From contig WPIO01000009.1 of the NCBI GenBank assembly GCA_009760855.2, positions 7,932,501-7,996,500 on the forward strand: a DNA stretch of 64,000 nucleotides, read 5' to 3'. This document shows, piece after piece, positions 32,480 through 44,862 of the stretch. The notes under the pieces were generated by a model that worked only from the letters and a program-made list of their open reading frames with translations, was not told the DNA's origin and did no database searches. The stretch comes from Cristatella mucedo. Taxonomy: Eukaryota; Bryozoa; Phylactolaemata; Cristatellidae. The first letter of the stretch is position 1, and every line of letters starts with the position of its first letter. The position numbers were made by a program, and so were the translations under genes.

Positions 32480-33182
32480 GACCAAGATCAGATGACGACG
32501 ACTCGTGCTTTTCATGCTTACTCGTCTTGCCTGCATTGACGACATTCGTACTTGAATGGCCACCAACTGCCTGAAACTCAGAGACAATTGAGCCTAACCT
32601 TGCTAGCTTCGAGCAAGTCTAGTGTTTCTCTCAAGTTTGATGGCATCACCCTCAAGATTGGTTCACCTAAACTCACTCCTGCAACGTCTGGCTGCTACCT
32701 GGATTTTGGCAGTTCCGAAACGACCAGCCGTTGGATGAGCACATCGCCTCACCGGTCGAGTCGGCCTACTTTCGGCTGCCAGTGGGAAATGCAGGGTCTG
32801 CGTAAGCGAGAGTGTAAACGTTGAACCAGGCCACGCGTTTGCACAGTCGCGTCTATATTACTGCAAATTCTTTTATTCAGCCCTAATTGTCTATGCTCTT
32901 AACCGTCTTCAACTGGTGCCACGTTCAGTAGCTCTCTGGCGTGTCGTCAACAACGTAGCTGACGCCTCGCACCCACTTCGGTCTGATCTTTACGGGCTCT
33001 CTATCAAGCATCAAATCGGCGTGAAGATCATCTCTCCGGCTTACAGGTATCGCTACGCACCGCCACCAGCACCTGCCTTCCTTTCTGACTTCCTTGCTCA
33101 TCAGATCGCTCTTGTACCTATCATTCCTCTGCTTCCGGTTGTATTGTCTGACCTCGTGCTAGGTGAGTATCAATAACAGTAA
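32480..33182 (+). mobile_element. Decayed LINE ORF2 fragment
   Basis: Plus-strand remnants DDIRT, LKLRDN, VSLKFDGITLKIGSPKLTPA and NNVADASHPLRSDLYGLSIK correspond to the C-terminal half of a LINE ORF2, across several frameshifts and stops. More diverged than the other copies. Confidence 0.7.
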
Positions 33183-34095
33183 TTGCAATAAGAAATTGTA
33201 TAGTGCCCTCAGAAAACTAAATCTCCTTCTCAGCAATTTTCTTATGCTCAAACAAAAGGATGTCAACTAATTTTTCCGCACAGTACGTTTCAGTACAGTT
33301 TCTGTACGCAAAAGACAATTTGGAAGGATCCAGCAATTGCTGTAAGGAACAGGCCAGTCTTTAGCTTCTTTTTAAATGTCCTCAAGTCAGAGGCAATGTC
33401 AGTCGGAAGATATGGAGTTCTAGAATTTAGGGAAACACGAAGTAAAGACAGTGACTCCAGATCATTTAAGGCTTGTTAGAGGGCACATCTACGCAAATCG
33501 AGTCCGAAGAGCTGGTGATTCGTTATCTAGCCTGATTTGGAAATCGTTCGGACAGGTCTCAGGCCTGAGCAAGAGGAGTAAAGGGAAATAAAAGAAAGTG
33601 AAAAATAATCTCTAAATAGAGCTCGTGCTTGATGAGGAGCCAGAGCAGGTCGATGATGAGAAGTGGTGTATTGGGACCATTGCGACGTTTATGACAGGCA
33701 AACCCAGCTGCAGAGTTTCTCGCAAACTATAGGTAAGCGTCGCAGTGCATATGCCAGAAAATCTGCTAGAAGGGAATTACTGATGTCAATCAGGATGACA
33801 CACATGCATGGACTCTTGCTTGTAGTATCCTTGTCTAAGCAGGCTCAAACTGTTGCAATGGTAGGAAGCTCAAGACAGGCCGGCGTGAATGTGGAGCTGC
33901 TGTGTTCGTCTGGTGGAAGATATTTTTGGAACAGGATATCCTGACTGCATGTAGACGCTGCAGAAGATATGCCGGCAGAATTCTTTTGGAGCGTGAGATT
34001 TCTCGGTTTTTCTGGTCGCACTCGGTTTTCCGCATCTAGTAAGATGGTGATATTATCATTCACTCAATTTGAGAGAGAGAGAGAGAGAGAGTAAG
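33183..34095 (-). mobile_element. Decayed LINE 3' region
   Basis: The inverted tail (AGTGCCCTCAGAAAACTAAATC and CTTCTCAGCAATTTTC) is followed by regions matching the complement of the LINE C-terminus (GTCCTCAAGTCAGAGGCAAT, CATGGACTCTTGCTTGTAGT). Highly diverged. A short GA run lies at 34072-34091. Confidence 0.65.
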
Positions 34096-34429
34096 CTGAG
34101 TTGCGTGCTCACATATATTTACTCAAGAAACTTTACCAACTAGAGGTCTTACAAATTTCGAAGGGCTCTGAGTTTCCTGCAAGCTTTTGCAAGATAATCT
34201 CAGCACAATATTTTGTAAGTCATTAGCTCTTGGTAACTGCTTCGAGTTGCATCGAGTTGCAAAGCACCCGGATATAAATTTGACTCTCTTAAGTGCTATA
34301 TTAGTGACTTAATATTAGTAGTATTATTATTATAATTGACTGCTCTTTCAGCTTTCGTATATTAAGCAAAGTTGTTGCAGGCACTGAATCGGGCTCAGAT
34401 GCTAATGCAACAACGGAGTGCGGACGCTG

Positions 34430-34605
34430 AGCCGTGACGGCACACTAGGTAAGGCGGTTTTTCACAACCTCGGTTCCGAAGTCGCGGGATCGAATCCTGT
34501 AGTGGTCGGTCCTTTTTTGCCACTGCAAGAGGTAGTGATTTCCGTAAAGGCTCTTCTGTTACTGTACAAAAGAGGCCATTAAATCAGCTTGCATTTTATA
34601 TTATT
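34430..34605 (+). mobile_element. SINE family B
   Basis: The tRNA-like head is GCCGTGACGGCACACTAGGT, CCGAAGTCGCGGGATCGAAT. The body contains GTAAAGGCTCTTCTGTTACT. The tail ATTAAATCAGCTTGCATTTT ends in an AT-rich run. Confidence 0.88.
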
Positions 34606-35234
34606 TTTTTGATGCGAACTTCGCTTGCAAACAAACTTTATGGTCGCTCGGCGGCACACCGAAAGCGGGGATAATGTGCGCATGCAATAATGGCGTCATC
34701 CACCGCATTGCTGTCTAATGCAATTCTTAATTGATAAAAGTAAAAGTGCTAATATTTTGCACATAAAATTGTACACGACTGCGTTGGTGACCTCCCCAGC
34801 ATCAATATATGTCCCTAATATTAGAAGCCCAAGTTCCATTTGCTGGAAATTGTAAGTTGTCGACCGCCGACTGCAAACACAAGTACATCGCTAATTATTA
34901 TTAATTAGGCAAGAGCAATACTCTCCTCCCGCTCTTAATCTGTTAGGACAGCTGATTTAGGCCTCAGGAGGCCGGCTGAAGCTGACCACAACTTAAGTGC
35001 CTCCTGCCTAGTCCGACCGTAGCTTTAATTGCACCGGAATCGCGCCGGCGATCGACCTGCTAGATGCTTCAATAATGCCCTCGCTAGGATATGAGTCGCT
35101 ACCCACCTAGTGTGACATGAGGGTGCACGCCAAAAATAATTCTGCCTGCATGACTCCTCTGCTTAAATTAAAGCAAACGCGGCAGCCGAAGCTGCGTGCA
35201 AATCACGAGGCTGCGAGCTATTTTCTTTTCCTCG
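34606..35234. other. Nothing identified
   Basis: Mixed sequence without genes or recognised repeats. Confidence 0.35.
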
Positions 35235-35490
35235 GAAATTCTTAGCAGGAAGTGCCGCTACGTGCGCGAACGATGGCGCACTCGTGGAACTTGGATGTGA
35301 AATTCTTAGAAGGAAGTGCCGCTACATGCGAGAATGATGACGCACTCGTAAAACCTGGATGTGAAATTCTTAGCAGGAAGTGCCGCTACATGCGAGAACG
35401 ATGGCGCGCTCGTAGAACCTGGATGTGAAATTCTTAGCAGGAAGTGCCGCTACGTGCACGAACAATGGCGCACTCATAGAACCTGGATGT
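35235..35490 (+). repeat. 64-bp tandem repeat, four copies
   Basis: Units start at 35235, 35299, 35363 and 35427 with GAAATTCTTAG and run through GTGCCGCTAC and GGATGT. Unit lengths are identical and a few substitutions separate them. Confidence 0.96.
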
Positions 35491-36044
35491 GAAGAGTACT
35501 AAAGGCAGGCGCGGCTGATCGTCCGCCTGCGGTTCGGCCTTCCAACGAGTACGAGCTATTTCTAGGCGCTCTCGCAGCTATTCTGCCGTCCAGCAGCAGC
35601 TACGACTCCGTTTGAAAAGAAACTTCTCGAAACTTCTCGTCGCGCATGACGGAAATGCTGAGACGGAGACGGTGGAAGCTCTGTTTGAGGGTCCCACGCG
35701 CTTGCGCTGAAGAAAAGAAGCCTGCAATTCTGACTGGCAGAGCGTGGGCTGCGTTTACGCTGCTACGGAAGCTTTGAGCTTCGTTCTGCAATATTGTGCT
35801 GAAGTACGCTGGCCGGTCATTGAAAAGACTCGGAAAGGCTTCTGGCTCATTCGCTTACAATCAAAAGCCAATGCGCTTCGCCCGCGCGTCTTCACAGCAA
35901 GGCAGCAAGCAAGCAGCACGCAGCTGCAGCGTGGAGAACTGCAGCGCTCCGTAGGTGTCCTCCCGTGAGTGGATTTAAACTGGGAGAAAAATCGATTCTT
36001 TCCACATGTCCATCAGAGCGACGTAACGCCACGAGGATAATAAT
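35491..36044. other. Nothing identified
   Basis: A 63-codon minus-strand frame at 35600-35791 has no recognisable feature. Confidence 0.3.
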
Positions 36045-36198
36045 ATAATATATATATATATATAATTCATTTGTATAGCGCCCCAAGAGAACTTATTCTC
36101 TATCCAGGCGCTTCACATATGCCTCGGGGCTCGAACCCATGACCTCAGTCAGACCTTGGTCGGGGCGAGCACCTTAACCGCTGGACCAAACCAGCTCG
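36045..36198 (-). mobile_element. SINE family A (inverted)
   Basis: A (TA)n run, then the inverted tail TTGTATAGCGCCCCAAGAGA and TATCCAGGCGCTTCACATAT, the B-box region GGGGCTCGAACCCATGACCT, and the head end GCTGGACCAAACCAGCTCGG. Well preserved. Confidence 0.92.
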
Positions 36199-36232
36199 GT
36201 AATCTCGTCGACGTGAGACCATGAGCGCGAGA

Positions 36233-36315
36233 ATAATAATAATAACAATGCATTTGGATAGAACCCTCAGACAAGTTAATCGCTTTCTCGGCACTTTAAA
36301 TTTTTTACAAAAGAA
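36233..36315 (-). mobile_element. LINE 3' tail fragment
   Basis: ATAATAATAATAACAATGCA, then CCCTCAGACAAGTTAATC and TTTCTCGGCACTTTAAATTT. Extreme 3' end only. Confidence 0.8.
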
Positions 36316-37627
36316 GCATGAGGTAGTATCTCGTCCTCGGTCGCGGTGTGGCGTCGCTCCCACTTTTAGGCTCCTCGACGCTGCTAGATCGCAACCGGTT
36401 GTCAGAATATATTCGCGCAATTTCCGCTTCTGCTCTATCTCGAACCCTCAATCCAAGCTAGACGGTCGGTAGACGTTTGAATCGCCGCACAGATTGTGCG
36501 ACTGCGGCACGCGACGCAAGCCTCTCAGCGAAGCGCGAATCGCGTTTGCTCGAGCGAGCCAATATTCGGTGCACTGGCATTATTACGCAGTCAAGGTTGA
36601 ATGAGGTAATCACTACTCGATTGATTCTCTCCTAGATCAGCGAGAAATCGTGCAGCAGGGATTCGCGTGCAGCTAAGAAGGTGCAGAGGTCGTGACCTCA
36701 GGCGCGTACCTTTGTCTTAATGCCGTCCTGATTACCCGCTTCCGGAAACAACGAACCGTCGCTCGTCCGGCAAACTGCAGGAAAGAATAAAGGTCGGCCT
36801 TGACCTATTAGTGACTCGTCGCAGGCGCGATGGACATCGTAGCGACTGGCCGACGACTAGCACGTGACTCAGAGAGCACACTTAGCAGTTGTTAGGTGGC
36901 TACCAGGCAACATGAGTAGCGTATTGAGCTCGGAACTGCTGCATGCGTCACATTACCGCCGATGCTGTATGCACTTTGTTTTAAGGAGAAAACCGGATTT
37001 TTTCTGCATCAAATCGCGTACCTCGATAATAATACGAATAACATTAATTTTTTCCAGCACACTCGGAGAATAGAATGTCTCCAAGGCATTTAAACTATGC
37101 TATTGAGGAAACGTTTCCACCGGCTGGTGGTGATAACGTGCACAATAGCAGCACAATCTCGAAATCATAGGATCACTTTTGAACGTCACTAGCGAATTCC
37201 ATGAGATGTAGCCGCGTTTTAGCTTAGCTTCCAATAGTATGAAGCCACGGAGGATGTCACGAAATTGGTTGGTAACTAGCTCCAGGATCGGGCAGAACCG
37301 GGCAGAATGGGAGCACTGTTTACAGCGGATTTTTGTTTCGCCAAGAGCCAGCGGTAAACTACTAAATCTGAGAAGCGGTTTTTACGATTGAAGTTGAGTA
37401 TAGTGAAGTAAAGAAGTCGCTTATCAATTAACCAAGAGTGTCAACATCTACTTTTGACCATATTCTTAATTGCTTCCAAGCTCATGTGGCGCCCAGTGCC
37501 TAGTGGTGAGTTAGCCGGTCGTCTCCAAAATCTTTGTCGGTAGAATAGATAGAACGTTTAGAAGGGACTTCGGCCCCTCACAGCAGTCACGGCCGGAGTG
37601 CCGAACCTCCCGTCGTCCCCTCTCCTC
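36316..37627. other. Nothing identified
   Basis: No gene or repeat body recognised over about 1.3 kb. Confidence 0.35.
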
Positions 37628-38231
<604 letters not shown>

Positions 38232-38404
38232 GTGTCTTTATTGAACTCGTCATGACATTTTTTCTCTCTCAGGCTAAAAAGACCGCATTTGCATTCGATC
38301 CAACAATTCTTCTCATGAAGCAAACAGACCTGTTTCCGATCGCCATACCAGATATTGTAGGCGTGTATCCCTGTTTACCGGTAAAGTCTTTCCCACCACA
38401 GAAA

Positions 38405-38830
38405 CAGTGGCGGGGTTAGGCCGCTTGTATAGAATCCCACCATTGATCGCACGAATTTCGGTAGCTTCCATCCGGTCTCCCTTCTGCAATTGTTATCCAG
38501 AACACCAGAAAGAGTGGTGGCCCAGCACCTATACGACTGTATGTGCTAATCAAATCTTGCCAGCAAGTTTCGACCAAAATTTAGAGCTACCGTTTCACAG
38601 AAACTACCCTGCTGTGGGTTTAAAATAATCCTATGAAAAATGCTCATTCGTATCCGGGCCTCTCTACTGGTTTACTTTGTTTGTGGTAGCTGATACAATT
38701 GACCGCCGGATTCTTCCAAAAGTGCCTCATAACACGCCCATGCATCATTGGCACGTTTCTACACTGGATTAGATCCTTTAGGATTAGATCCTACCTCAGT
38801 GAGAGGTGGCAGGAAACGATCGCGCGCGTC
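38405..38830 (+). mobile_element. LINE reverse-transcriptase N-terminal fragment
   Basis: FGSFHPVSLLQLLSRTPERV resembles the conserved finger motif (F/YRPVS.LP.LSK.LERVV), followed by VAQHLYDCM. Further on, RIRSYLSERWQETIAR resembles the FRSYLSGR motif after the palm. Frames are broken by stops and a deletion. Confidence 0.65.
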
Positions 38831-38917
38831 TAAAGACGCTGCACGAGCCCGTCGAGAAGCTCGCAATCGGATCGCCCATCCCGGACGTGCACTAGCCCGT
38901 GGGACACCCATTTTTAA

Positions 38918-38998
38918 TAATAATATTAATTGATCGTTTGTATAATTCCCTAAGAGAATTGAACCTCTATCAAAGCGCTTTACACCTTGGTGCAAGAG
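38918..38998 (-). mobile_element. LINE/SINE-type 3' tail fragment
   Basis: The inverted tail ATAATAATATTAATTGATCG, TCCCTAAGAGAATTGAACCT and AAAGCGCTTTACACC. Diverged. Confidence 0.7.
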
Positions 38999-39137
38999 AA
39001 TAAAAGACCGAGAGTGAATGATGGACCCGGTGTCATGCCTCGTTGGATTTTTTTTTATAAACGCTTGATTTACCGTGGCGTTTATCTTTTTTGCATCTTT
39101 TCATTCGGCCAGATTTTATTTTTCCCTAATGTGTGTT

Positions 39138-39200
39138 AGTGAGTGTGTGTGTGTGTGTGTATGTGTGCGTGCGTGCGTGCGCGTGAGCGCACGCGTGTGA
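39138..39200 (+). repeat. (GT)n/(GC)n alternating tract
   Basis: About 60 bases of nearly perfect purine-pyrimidine alternation (GTGTGT ... GTGCGTGCGTGCGCG), a form able to adopt Z-DNA. Confidence 0.9.
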
Positions 39201-40191
39201 CTGCGGCGCCCTGGTGTTTCACAGACCTAGTTCTGAGGATCAGGGAGCAGTAATAAACCGGAACGAGTAGGTCGGCTTGCTGTACAGTGGATTTTAGGAA
39301 CTCGCGCGAGCACTGATGGCTCCAAAGGTACCCAAGCGCGACAAGTGCGAGATGCGCCAATTTTTGGAAATACGCCGCGCAACGTGCGGCGTTGAATAAT
39401 CGCTGTTGATTTGCCAAGGTAGCCGAGCACGTGGCGCGCCGGCGGGCGTTCCGTGCTTACGATGGCAGGTGCGCGCGAAAAAGGCAGGAGGCAGCTGCTC
39501 CACGTAGCTCAATTCAACGCATCACCTCAATTACATTATTATGCATTCAATAGTTAGAAATAAAATATTTATAAATATAAAAAGTTTATAAACATGTATT
39601 AATTAGATTAGACAATTTTGGCTCGGACGCTCGTGTCGTCAAGCGCTGCAGCCGGTGCCAACACTAATGGCACTGATTGGTGGAACGTCGGGATGCCATG
39701 CCAGCCAGATTATGGCGGCGGAGGAGGCTATTTGCGCTTCCTGAATCGTTTTAATTATACCGCGCTTGCATAGCACGCCGAGAGACTCTCATCTCTTTCA
39801 ACGCGCTTTACGCTAGCTGCCAAATCGGCGCGTCAATCGGCCGAGTGAAAAGGGTCCGTCGCCAAGTGCGACCGTGAGATCGAAGTACGCCATACTACGA
39901 CCTGGGTAACGGCAGAGTAACGGTTGTCTGTAGCCTCCCGCTTTACGAGTCTCCCAGCTGATGCGGCAACTGTCTTTTGAAAGGGCTACGTGGGCCGGCC
40001 ATACGCCGCTCTCGCGGGGTGGCGCACACACACTAGCGCATACGCATAAAATACGCACATCAATACGGAGCGAGCTAGACTGCGGCTACTAATATTTAAG
40101 CGCAGGCACATTTCACGCAGCTGCTCTGTTCCGCTTCACGCAGCATGCAGAGGCGGCAGCGACCGCTTATTCTCCAGCTAAGCGTCTCTGC

Positions 40192-40196
<5 letters not shown>
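39201..40196. other. Nothing identified
   Basis: Overlapping open frames occur on the minus strand (39136-39512 and 39813-40058) but without domain or splice support. Confidence 0.35.
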
Positions 40197-40572
<376 letters not shown>

Positions 40573-40763
40573 ATCGAGCCGAAGTGGTCGGCGAGGTGAT
40601 AGCGGAGGTACTCGGGTGCATCTGTACCATCTACCCACCTAACAGTCCGGAAGTGCTGCGCACGCTCCCCCTGTCGCGCCGCTAGCGCACGCCGCTGCCG
40701 AACCGCCGCCTGTACACGCCTCCAGCGGCGAGGCCACTCGGCGGCGCCTGTAGCGGTAGGGCG

Positions 40764-40795
<32 letters not shown>

Positions 40796-40884
40796 GGCAC
40801 CCGAAGCCATGCGTCCTTCCAGGAGCCTACGTAGCACCGCGGGCACGCGCGCCTCCTTCAGGAGCAAAGTGCCGGCTCACTTAC

Positions 40885-41047
40885 CGCTTATCGGCCGCAG
40901 CACGTCGGGCGCTGCTGCTGCTGCTGCTGGTCGAACCGAGCAGCACCCCAGCAGCAGCAGCAGCAACGGCGGCAGCTTCCGCAGGGGCGGCAGAGGCTGC
41001 GATGGCGAACGAACGAGTCCGGGCTGAGGCGGCGGCGGCTGTCCCAT
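40885..41047 (-). CDS. Candidate first coding exon with signal peptide
   Basis: The first true ATG of a longer open frame is at 41047. It opens a 54-codon stretch ending at a strong donor (AAGCG|GTAAGTGAG, phase 1). The peptide has a proline-rich start, then RKLPPLLLLLLGCCSV, a hydrophobic core with the small-residue run AAAAAA suited to signal-peptidase cleavage, then PDVLRPIS. It would be the N-terminus of a secreted or type I membrane protein. It is 10 kb upstream of CAP exon A on the same strand. It cannot join that exon directly (phase 1 versus 0), so it either needs one intermediate exon or belongs to another gene. Confidence 0.5.
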
Positions 41048-41429
41048 GATGAGCTCGTCACGGCAGGAAAGCGGCAGCAGATTTAACCGACCCGGCCGCA
41101 CGCGACCGACGCCCGCGAGCCAATGCGAGCGGCCGTCCGCCGGCGTTTGCACGCCCTCCCGGCGCAGGCTAACGTCATAAATCGAGCCAGGGTCGGAGAG
41201 AAGACGCCGCGGTGCAAAGGGCCACACCGGGTACACCAGAGGGCGCCAGCGAGAGAGCGGGTGTTGGGGCGAGCGGGTGCCGTTTAATTCTCAATCGGTG
41301 GGCCCGCCTGTAGCCGCGAGACCCACGCGCTCCTTGCCGGAAAAGCCGGGCGGCTGACGATGGCTCGCGACTCGGCGCATGCCGCTGCAGACGCCCGATT
41401 CCCGGCTAAATCGGAGGTTCCGAATTCCA

Positions 41430-41430
<1 letters not shown>

Positions 41431-41487
<57 letters not shown>
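41431..41487 (+). repeat. (GCC)19 trinucleotide repeat
   Basis: Nineteen uninterrupted GCC units, which read as (GGC)19 on the minus strand about 385 bases upstream of the candidate start codon at 41047. Poly-Pro, poly-Gly and poly-Ala frames over it are not taken as coding. Confidence 0.95.
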
Positions 41488-41489
<2 letters not shown>

Positions 41490-42110
41490 TAGATGGCCGT
41501 GCCGCGGGCTGGCCGCGGCTATCTCCTCGCCCGCTCGGCAATCGCGGCGCACAGCCCGATCTGCGGCCGCGCTCAGACGCCGCTTGGAGAACGTCTGCTC
41601 GCCGCCGCCGCGCCACGCTCTCGCAATCGATGGCTGCGGAGAGCCTCCGCCGCCGCCGACGGCTGCGGCGGCGGCGGCTCGAGCGGTCCCGTCTGCGCCG
41701 CTCAGCGTTTCGCGCTCGGCGCTTCGTCGCCACGAGCGGCGAGCTTGCTCCGCGGTGCGCAACAAAGTCTCGCCCCCATCCCTGAAAAGCGCGTCGGGTC
41801 GAAGGACGCGAAGCGGGCGCTTAATCGCAGCAGCAGCAGCCGTTGGGCCGGCCGGCCGGCCCAATGATGAGAGGGCAACGTAAGTCTAATGGGCTCTCAC
41901 CTTGACTGGCGCCGCGACGCTCGAGGCAATCGCCGGGCGCGCCGAGCGAGGCCGCGCCGAGCGAGCGAAGCTATGGACGATTAGCTTTCCAAACATTGCC
42001 TGCGTAGGCAAACGATATTTATGGCGAGCGCGCACTCGGCTGAAGCTAAACAGCAGCAGCTCGGCAGCCCGCTCGGCTCGTTGCAGCGTCTTGTTCTAGA
42101 TGAGCTGGCC

Positions 42111-42579
42111 GCGGAAGAATTCAGCCGAGGCGCGTCTTGAAAGAAGGCGAAGCTTGGCACAAAAGCAACACTCGTGAGTCACGCCGTGAGTCAGTCAAGG
42201 AAGACGGAGGAGGGGCCTTCGCTGGATGGCTGGCGAGCAAAGCCCAACGTCGAACCCCGAAAACATAAACGTTCGTCAGCCACCGTGGACCGCCATATAT
42301 TTGTATCGCGTCTTGCTTTTGGAGGTCGTTGGTTCGACTTCCGAGGACGGCACTACATATTCTTCTTTCAGTCTAACTCTGCGATCGCCCATTAGTTTGC
42401 TTAGCGCTGTAGTCGGTGAACACGATGGCCGATGACTGCCGTGGGACCGTCGGGAGAGCAGATGGATTTCGTCTCTACCGGGAAAAAATCCAGCTGGAAC
42501 CTCTGGTTTTCTTGGACGATGCTATACTAAACTTGGGTTCCTCTACTATAAAAGCAGGGCCCAATTCTCCATCTTGAAG
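42111..42579. other. Nothing identified
   Basis: Short open frames only. Confidence 0.35.
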
Positions 42580-43570
42580 TTTCCACTTACTCGAGCCGAC
42601 TCCTGATATATTTCCTGAATGCATATATCAGCGGGGCCCGTCGGCGAGTTTTTAATTCTAATTAGGCCGAAATGACCGAAGGTCGTTCGACCGAAATTCG
42701 GAAATTGGCCAACCGACATTAGGAATCCCATGTGTGCAAGTTCATTCAGTTTATCCGTCACTACAATAGATTCCTGTGGCTTCGAAGACAAACACGGCTG
42801 AGTATCGTCAGCATAGAAGTGACAGCCGATCCCGTGAGTGCGAATCACATTTCCCAGAGGCTCCGTATAAATGGAGAGCAGCAGAGGACTGAGAATGGAC
42901 CCGTACGGAACTCCAGCGGCGGCTGATCTGCTGTACTAGACGTGACCGCCGCACGACACTGATTAAGCAAGATTTAAATCATGCCAGCGCCTCGTCTTCC
43001 ATACCGTTCGTTTTTCTCCATCTTTCATGTAGGATGAAATGACCAATATTGTTAAAGTCGGCCGATTGATTGAGATGGAACGGGGCAGTACAATGACCAC
43101 CATCGTTGACGCTTAAGATGTCATTGGTCACTCGGAGGAGAGCAGTTTCACTGGAGTTGTGAAGCTTGAATCCCGACTGAAATACAGTATCTTTTGAAAA
43201 TTAACTCTTCTCAGTGTGTTCCATAAGCTGCTTAGCGATAGCCGTTTCGAGAATCCTGGACACAAACGAAGAGTAGAGACAGACTGAGTGGGAATTTGCT
43301 GGAACCTCTTAATCAAATCTAGGTTTTTTAATTACTGGCCTAATAAGGGTCAATTTGAAAGACTTTGGAATAACCTCTTTATAAAGAGAACCATTACAAA
43401 TATATGCGAGTTATGCGGTAAGGCCTGGTCTAGCATGGCTTCACCTGCCATTAGTCTAATCTTATTCCTGTTTGCTGATCTAGTTCCACGAGACCTAATT
43501 ATAATCTCCGTGGTATGGCATCGGCAACCGTTTACAGCTGATGACAGCCACCAAAGAGTGGCTAGCAACT
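42580..43570 (-). mobile_element. Second LINE family, decayed reverse transcriptase
   Basis: The minus strand retains the catalytic box in GCHFYADDTQPCLSSKP (about 42760-42830). Upstream it has pieces of the palm and finger regions (ETAIAKQLMEHT-like and FQSGFKLHNSSET-like, with stops) to about 43560. The box matches the plus-strand copy at 25440. Multiple stops make it a pseudogene. Confidence 0.8.
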
Positions 43571-43765
43571 CCCATGCGTTTTGAGGTCACTTTTTTAATT
43601 TGTTGGTATCCAAACTGAACTTCAACTAAAGTGCGACACAGGAATACTGAAGTTCTCCTTAGATAAAACTCTAAGCATGTAGCCAGAATAAGAAACTATG
43701 AGATCGATAACCGTTTTCCTATTTGGTTAAACAACATATAAATATTTGATCTGAACGCCAGATCA

Positions 43766-43802
43766 GACATATATATATATCATATATCATATTTTTAATA
43801 TC

Positions 43803-43838
<36 letters not shown>

Positions 43839-43840
43839 TC
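43766..43840. repeat. (AT)n microsatellite flanked by ATATTTGATC repeats
   Basis: An AT-dinucleotide block. The 10-base word ATATTTGATC occurs on each side (43742 and 43841), which could be a target-site duplication or chance. Confidence 0.7.
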
Positions 43841-43857
43841 CATATTTGATCAGAGCC

Positions 43858-44230
43858 TAAACTAATTTTCTAGGCACTGTAAAATAAGCATGCTTATAGT
43901 TAAGCAATATAATGCACAGTTTCAGCAGGCATGAGCACATAAAGGTCAATTCACACGAACAGAGTTAATACTGTAAGGAACCGGAGAGTCTGTAGGTTTT
44001 TTAAATGCCGTCTAGTAAGGATGTTTCGTGACGTCAGTGGGGAGTGAGTTCCACGCTTTGAGAGCATAGAAAATAAAAGCATTATAACGCCAAAGCATTG
44101 GAAAGTGGTCAGCGGCACAGCTAAACGACTTGGACAAAAGATGGAAGGACGCTTGCCGCACCTTAAAGAGCCGACGGAGCTTAAGGGAATTCATCAGCCC
44201 CTCCAGCGCAAGAGAGCGGACTCGTAGCTG
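43858..44230 (-). mobile_element. LINE 3' fragment, diverged
   Basis: The inverted tail TTTTCTAGGCACTGTAAAAT is followed by CACGAACAGAGTTAATACTG and GGGGAGTGAGTTCCACGCTT, the complement of the conserved KAWNSLPTDVT segment. Confidence 0.8.
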
Positions 44231-44418
44231 GAGCGCCGATATGGAGCGGCACGCAAATGCGTTTCCAGCCTCTTGCTACGCCTAGTGGCCCTGACTCATC
44301 TCCCCTGATGAAAGCCTGTCACCGTGAAGTGACACCTCAAAGGCTCTCAGGTCCGGCGGAGCGGCCTCGTAGAGCCCATCCGTAGCCGTATATAGCAATA
44401 TATGCGTACATCTAATTC

Positions 44419-44570
44419 GAGCTGGTTTGGTCTAGAGGTTAAGGTGCTCGCCCCGACCAAGGTCTGACTGAGGTCGTGGGCTCAAGCCCCGAGGCACATG
44501 TGAAGCGCATGAATAGAGATTAAGTTCTCTTGGGGCGCTATATAAATGAATTATATATATATATGTGTGT
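44419..44570 (+). mobile_element. SINE family A
   Basis: GAGCTGGTTTGGTCTAGAGG head, GTGGGCTCAAGCCCCGAGGC, and tail GAAGCGCATGAATAGAGATT ... TTGGGGCGCTATATAAATGA, ending in (AT)n. Nearly identical to the copy at 13757. Confidence 0.92.
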
Positions 44571-44635
44571 ATATACTTCCTTTCAAGTTAGGAGCAACTG
44601 AGGCTAGGGGAACATATATATATATATTTATTTAT

Positions 44636-44714
44636 ATGCATTTGTGAAGCGCCTGAATAGAGATTAAGTTCTCTTGGGGCGCTATATAAATGAATTATAT
44701 ATATATATATATAT
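44636..44714 (+). mobile_element. SINE family A tail only
   Basis: GAAGCGCCTGAATAGAGATT ... TTGGGGCGCTATATAAATGA followed by (AT)n. It duplicates the tail of the copy just upstream, so it is a 5'-truncated insertion or a local duplication. Confidence 0.88.
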
Positions 44715-44862
44715 ATTAGTATAGCACCCTAATAAAACCCGACCTCTATTCAGGCGCTTCGCGTATGCCGCGGGGCTCGAGCCGGCGACCTCGGCAATCA
44801 AATTCATTCACCTTGACCTTGGTCAAGGCGAGCGCCTTTATCAGTGGGCCAAACCAGCCGTA
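44715..44862 (-). mobile_element. SINE family A (inverted)
   Basis: The inverted tail GTATAGCACCCTAATAAAAC and TATTCAGGCGCTTCGCGTAT is followed by GGGGCTCGAGCCGGCGACCT and the head end GGGCCAAACCAGC. Diverged in the anticodon-side half. Together with the previous copies it forms an inverted SINE pair. Confidence 0.88.

Larger units (their letters stand above)
40600..42110. other. Second GC- and CpG-rich island
   Basis: Dense CpG and GC-rich sequence around the exon at 41047-40885 and the (GCC)19 repeat, consistent with a promoter or first-exon island on the minus strand. No core promoter element could be fixed. Long frames on both strands (41284-41867) are mostly repeat- or GC-driven. Confidence 0.45.

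Noticed and set aside
35235-35490. CRISPR-like array
   Set aside because: The units are contiguous tandem copies with no unique spacers, in a eukaryotic genome.
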